Source: Sphaerolaimus hirsutus
Lineage: Eukaryota; Nematoda; Chromadorea; Monhysterida; Sphaerolaimidae
Assembly (NCBI GenBank): GCA_964036195.1
Contig: OZ038452.1
Coordinates: 18,470,704-18,534,703, forward strand
Direction of reading: 5' to 3'
DNA: 64,000 bases
In this document: one piece after another, positions 63,327 to 64,000 of the stretch
How the letters are laid out: each line of letters opens with the position of its first letter
Numbering within the stretch: the stretch's first letter is position 1
The notes under the pieces: generated by a model
Seen by the model: the letters and a program-made list of their open reading frames with translations, nothing else
The model's database searches: none
Told to the model about the DNA's origin: nothing
Program-made: the position numbers and the translations under genes

Positions 63327-63956
63327 ATGCATGGTATACAGAGCTCAAGGATGACAAAAGTGAAGAAATGCAGTTTGACAATTTATTCCCTGTCCCGCGA
63401 TCACCCGCTAGTAGATAACGTAGAATTTATGGAAGATATAGATAAGTATAAAAAATATGGAACATATATCGAGTTTCAAAAAACTGCATTTTCATACAAT
63501 CATTCTGTCAAGGGTTTGTTGAATTGGTTCGGTGAATTTGATTTGATTCCATTCAATTTGGCTATGCTTTACAATTTGTTAGGTAGCAGTGGGTATACAG
63601 ACAGACCCGCTGATCACATCATAGAAGACGTAAATACGGGACATTTGGGTAAGATGTCATACACCGGACCAGATTTATGTATCGGTAAATTTTTTAATCA
63701 AATTAATAGGGATAGTATCCACTTTACATTGTTAGAACAGAAAACTGGCTTGTATTATACTGCAAACAGTGCCATGATTATATACACGTTGTGGTTGAAT
63801 GGAGTTAATCTGAACTATTACTATTATCGGGAATTGACAAATCGCGCTAATGCTTTGAATGTATCTTTTCACCCCACTCGAGATGGTATACAAGCGGTGA
63901 CCTGTTTCGGTGGCGGTGCTAGTTGGATAAATGTGTATTACTCATTCCTTGTTTAA
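63327..63956 (+). CDS. right-arm protein 5, paralogue of protein 4
   Basis: The acceptor CATTTTTCAG is directly joined to the ATG at 63327 (MHGIQSSRM). It shares the WLNG(I/V)NLNY block and upstream DLIPFN segment with protein 4, so a tandem duplication is likely. The function is unknown. Confidence 0.65.
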   Translation: MHGIQSSRMTKVKKCSLTIYSLSRDHPLVDNVEFMEDIDKYKKYGTYIEFQKTAFSYNHSVKGLLNWFGEFDLIPFNLAMLYNLLGSSGYTDRPADHIIEDVNTGHLGKMSYTGPDLCIGKFFNQINRDSIHFTLLEQKTGLYYTANSAMIIYTLWLNGVNLNYYYYRELTNRANALNVSFHPTRDGIQAVTCFGGGASWINVYYSFLV

Positions 63957-63967
63957 TGCATTTTCAG

Positions 63968-64000
63968 ATGACGGCCAATGAATTATTGAAGTTTGAATTG
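63968..64000 (+). CDS. right-arm protein 6, N-terminal 11 codons only
   Basis: A TGCATTTTCAG acceptor directly precedes an ATG at 63968 and the frame (MTANELLKFEL) is cut by the window end. The signal is the same as before protein 5, so the series continues to the right. Confidence 0.5.
   Translation, partial: MTANELLKFEL

Larger units (their letters stand above)
46174..64000. mobile_element. Polinton/Maverick (adintovirus-like) element, right end outside window
   Basis: A contiguous gene block holds protein-primed DNA polymerase B, retroviral-type integrase, packaging ATPase, adenain-like protease, double jelly-roll capsid protein and penton-like protein. This is the defining Polinton set. 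All core ORFs are intact. Terminal inverted repeats and the 6-bp duplication could not be located because the right end is not in the window. Codon and base use differ from the flanking TE-rich DNA. Confidence 0.92.

Noticed and set aside
1-64000. CRISPR arrays, tRNA and rRNA genes
   Set aside because: Repeats here are tandem or inverted transposon structures without regular spacers; no tRNA or rRNA signature was noticed, though a covariance-model scan was not possible.

Overview
The window is chromosomal DNA of an invertebrate animal. It carries spliceosomal GT-AG introns (56 nt to 16 kb), a DEG/ENaC-type sodium channel gene (a metazoan family), a BEL/Pao retrovirus-like element (a metazoan clade), many hAT-like and TA-flanked non-autonomous transposons, and a large Polinton/Maverick (adintovirus-like) element. 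Species cannot be fixed from the sequence. No bacterial operons, CRISPR arrays or rRNA were seen.

Region 1 (1-31228) is one host gene full of transposons. Eight phase-consistent exons on the + strand (81-274, 3352-3455, 3922-4082, 4156-4251, 4324-4402, 20696-20801, 20858-20906, 31028-31228) encode much of the extracellular domain of a DEG/ENaC channel. Its introns hold a hAT MITE, a long-TIR fold-back element, a TA-flanked MITE, a nearly pristine 12.3 kb BEL/Pao provirus (5330-17609, identical-length LTRs, 5-bp TSD), a dead LINE fragment, and a 6.7 kb hAT-like element (21004-27735) with several transposons nested inside it. A striking set of hAT-like elements has 8-bp TSDs and low-complexity subterminal arms, each family using a different simple motif.

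Region 2 (31229-46170) carries more nested TA-flanked MITEs and three host-type split genes. These are a minus-strand gene (34816-36411, six exons, 395 aa), a divergent plus-strand glutamine-rich gene (36956-38567 or further), and a GC-rich gene with a signal peptide, Cys-rich segment and Thr/Pro-rich stretches (41059-44866). I do not recognise the families of these three.

Region 3 (about 46174 to the window end, right end missing) is a Polinton/Maverick. Leftward genes encode an adenain-like protease, double jelly-roll major capsid protein, basic core-like protein, penton-like minor capsid protein, membrane protein, DDE integrase, two small structural candidates, packaging ATPase and protein-primed DNA polymerase B. 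Together these form a virion-assembly plus self-synthesis and integration set. Further left is a rightward, spliced, catalytically degenerate dUTPase-like gene. Right of the polymerase, a divergent control region with TATA boxes and three NFI-like palindromes drives a rightward series of small unknown genes. Nearly every one has a 3' splice site directly at its start codon, which suggests one shared leader exon spliced to alternative acceptors (or trans-splicing).
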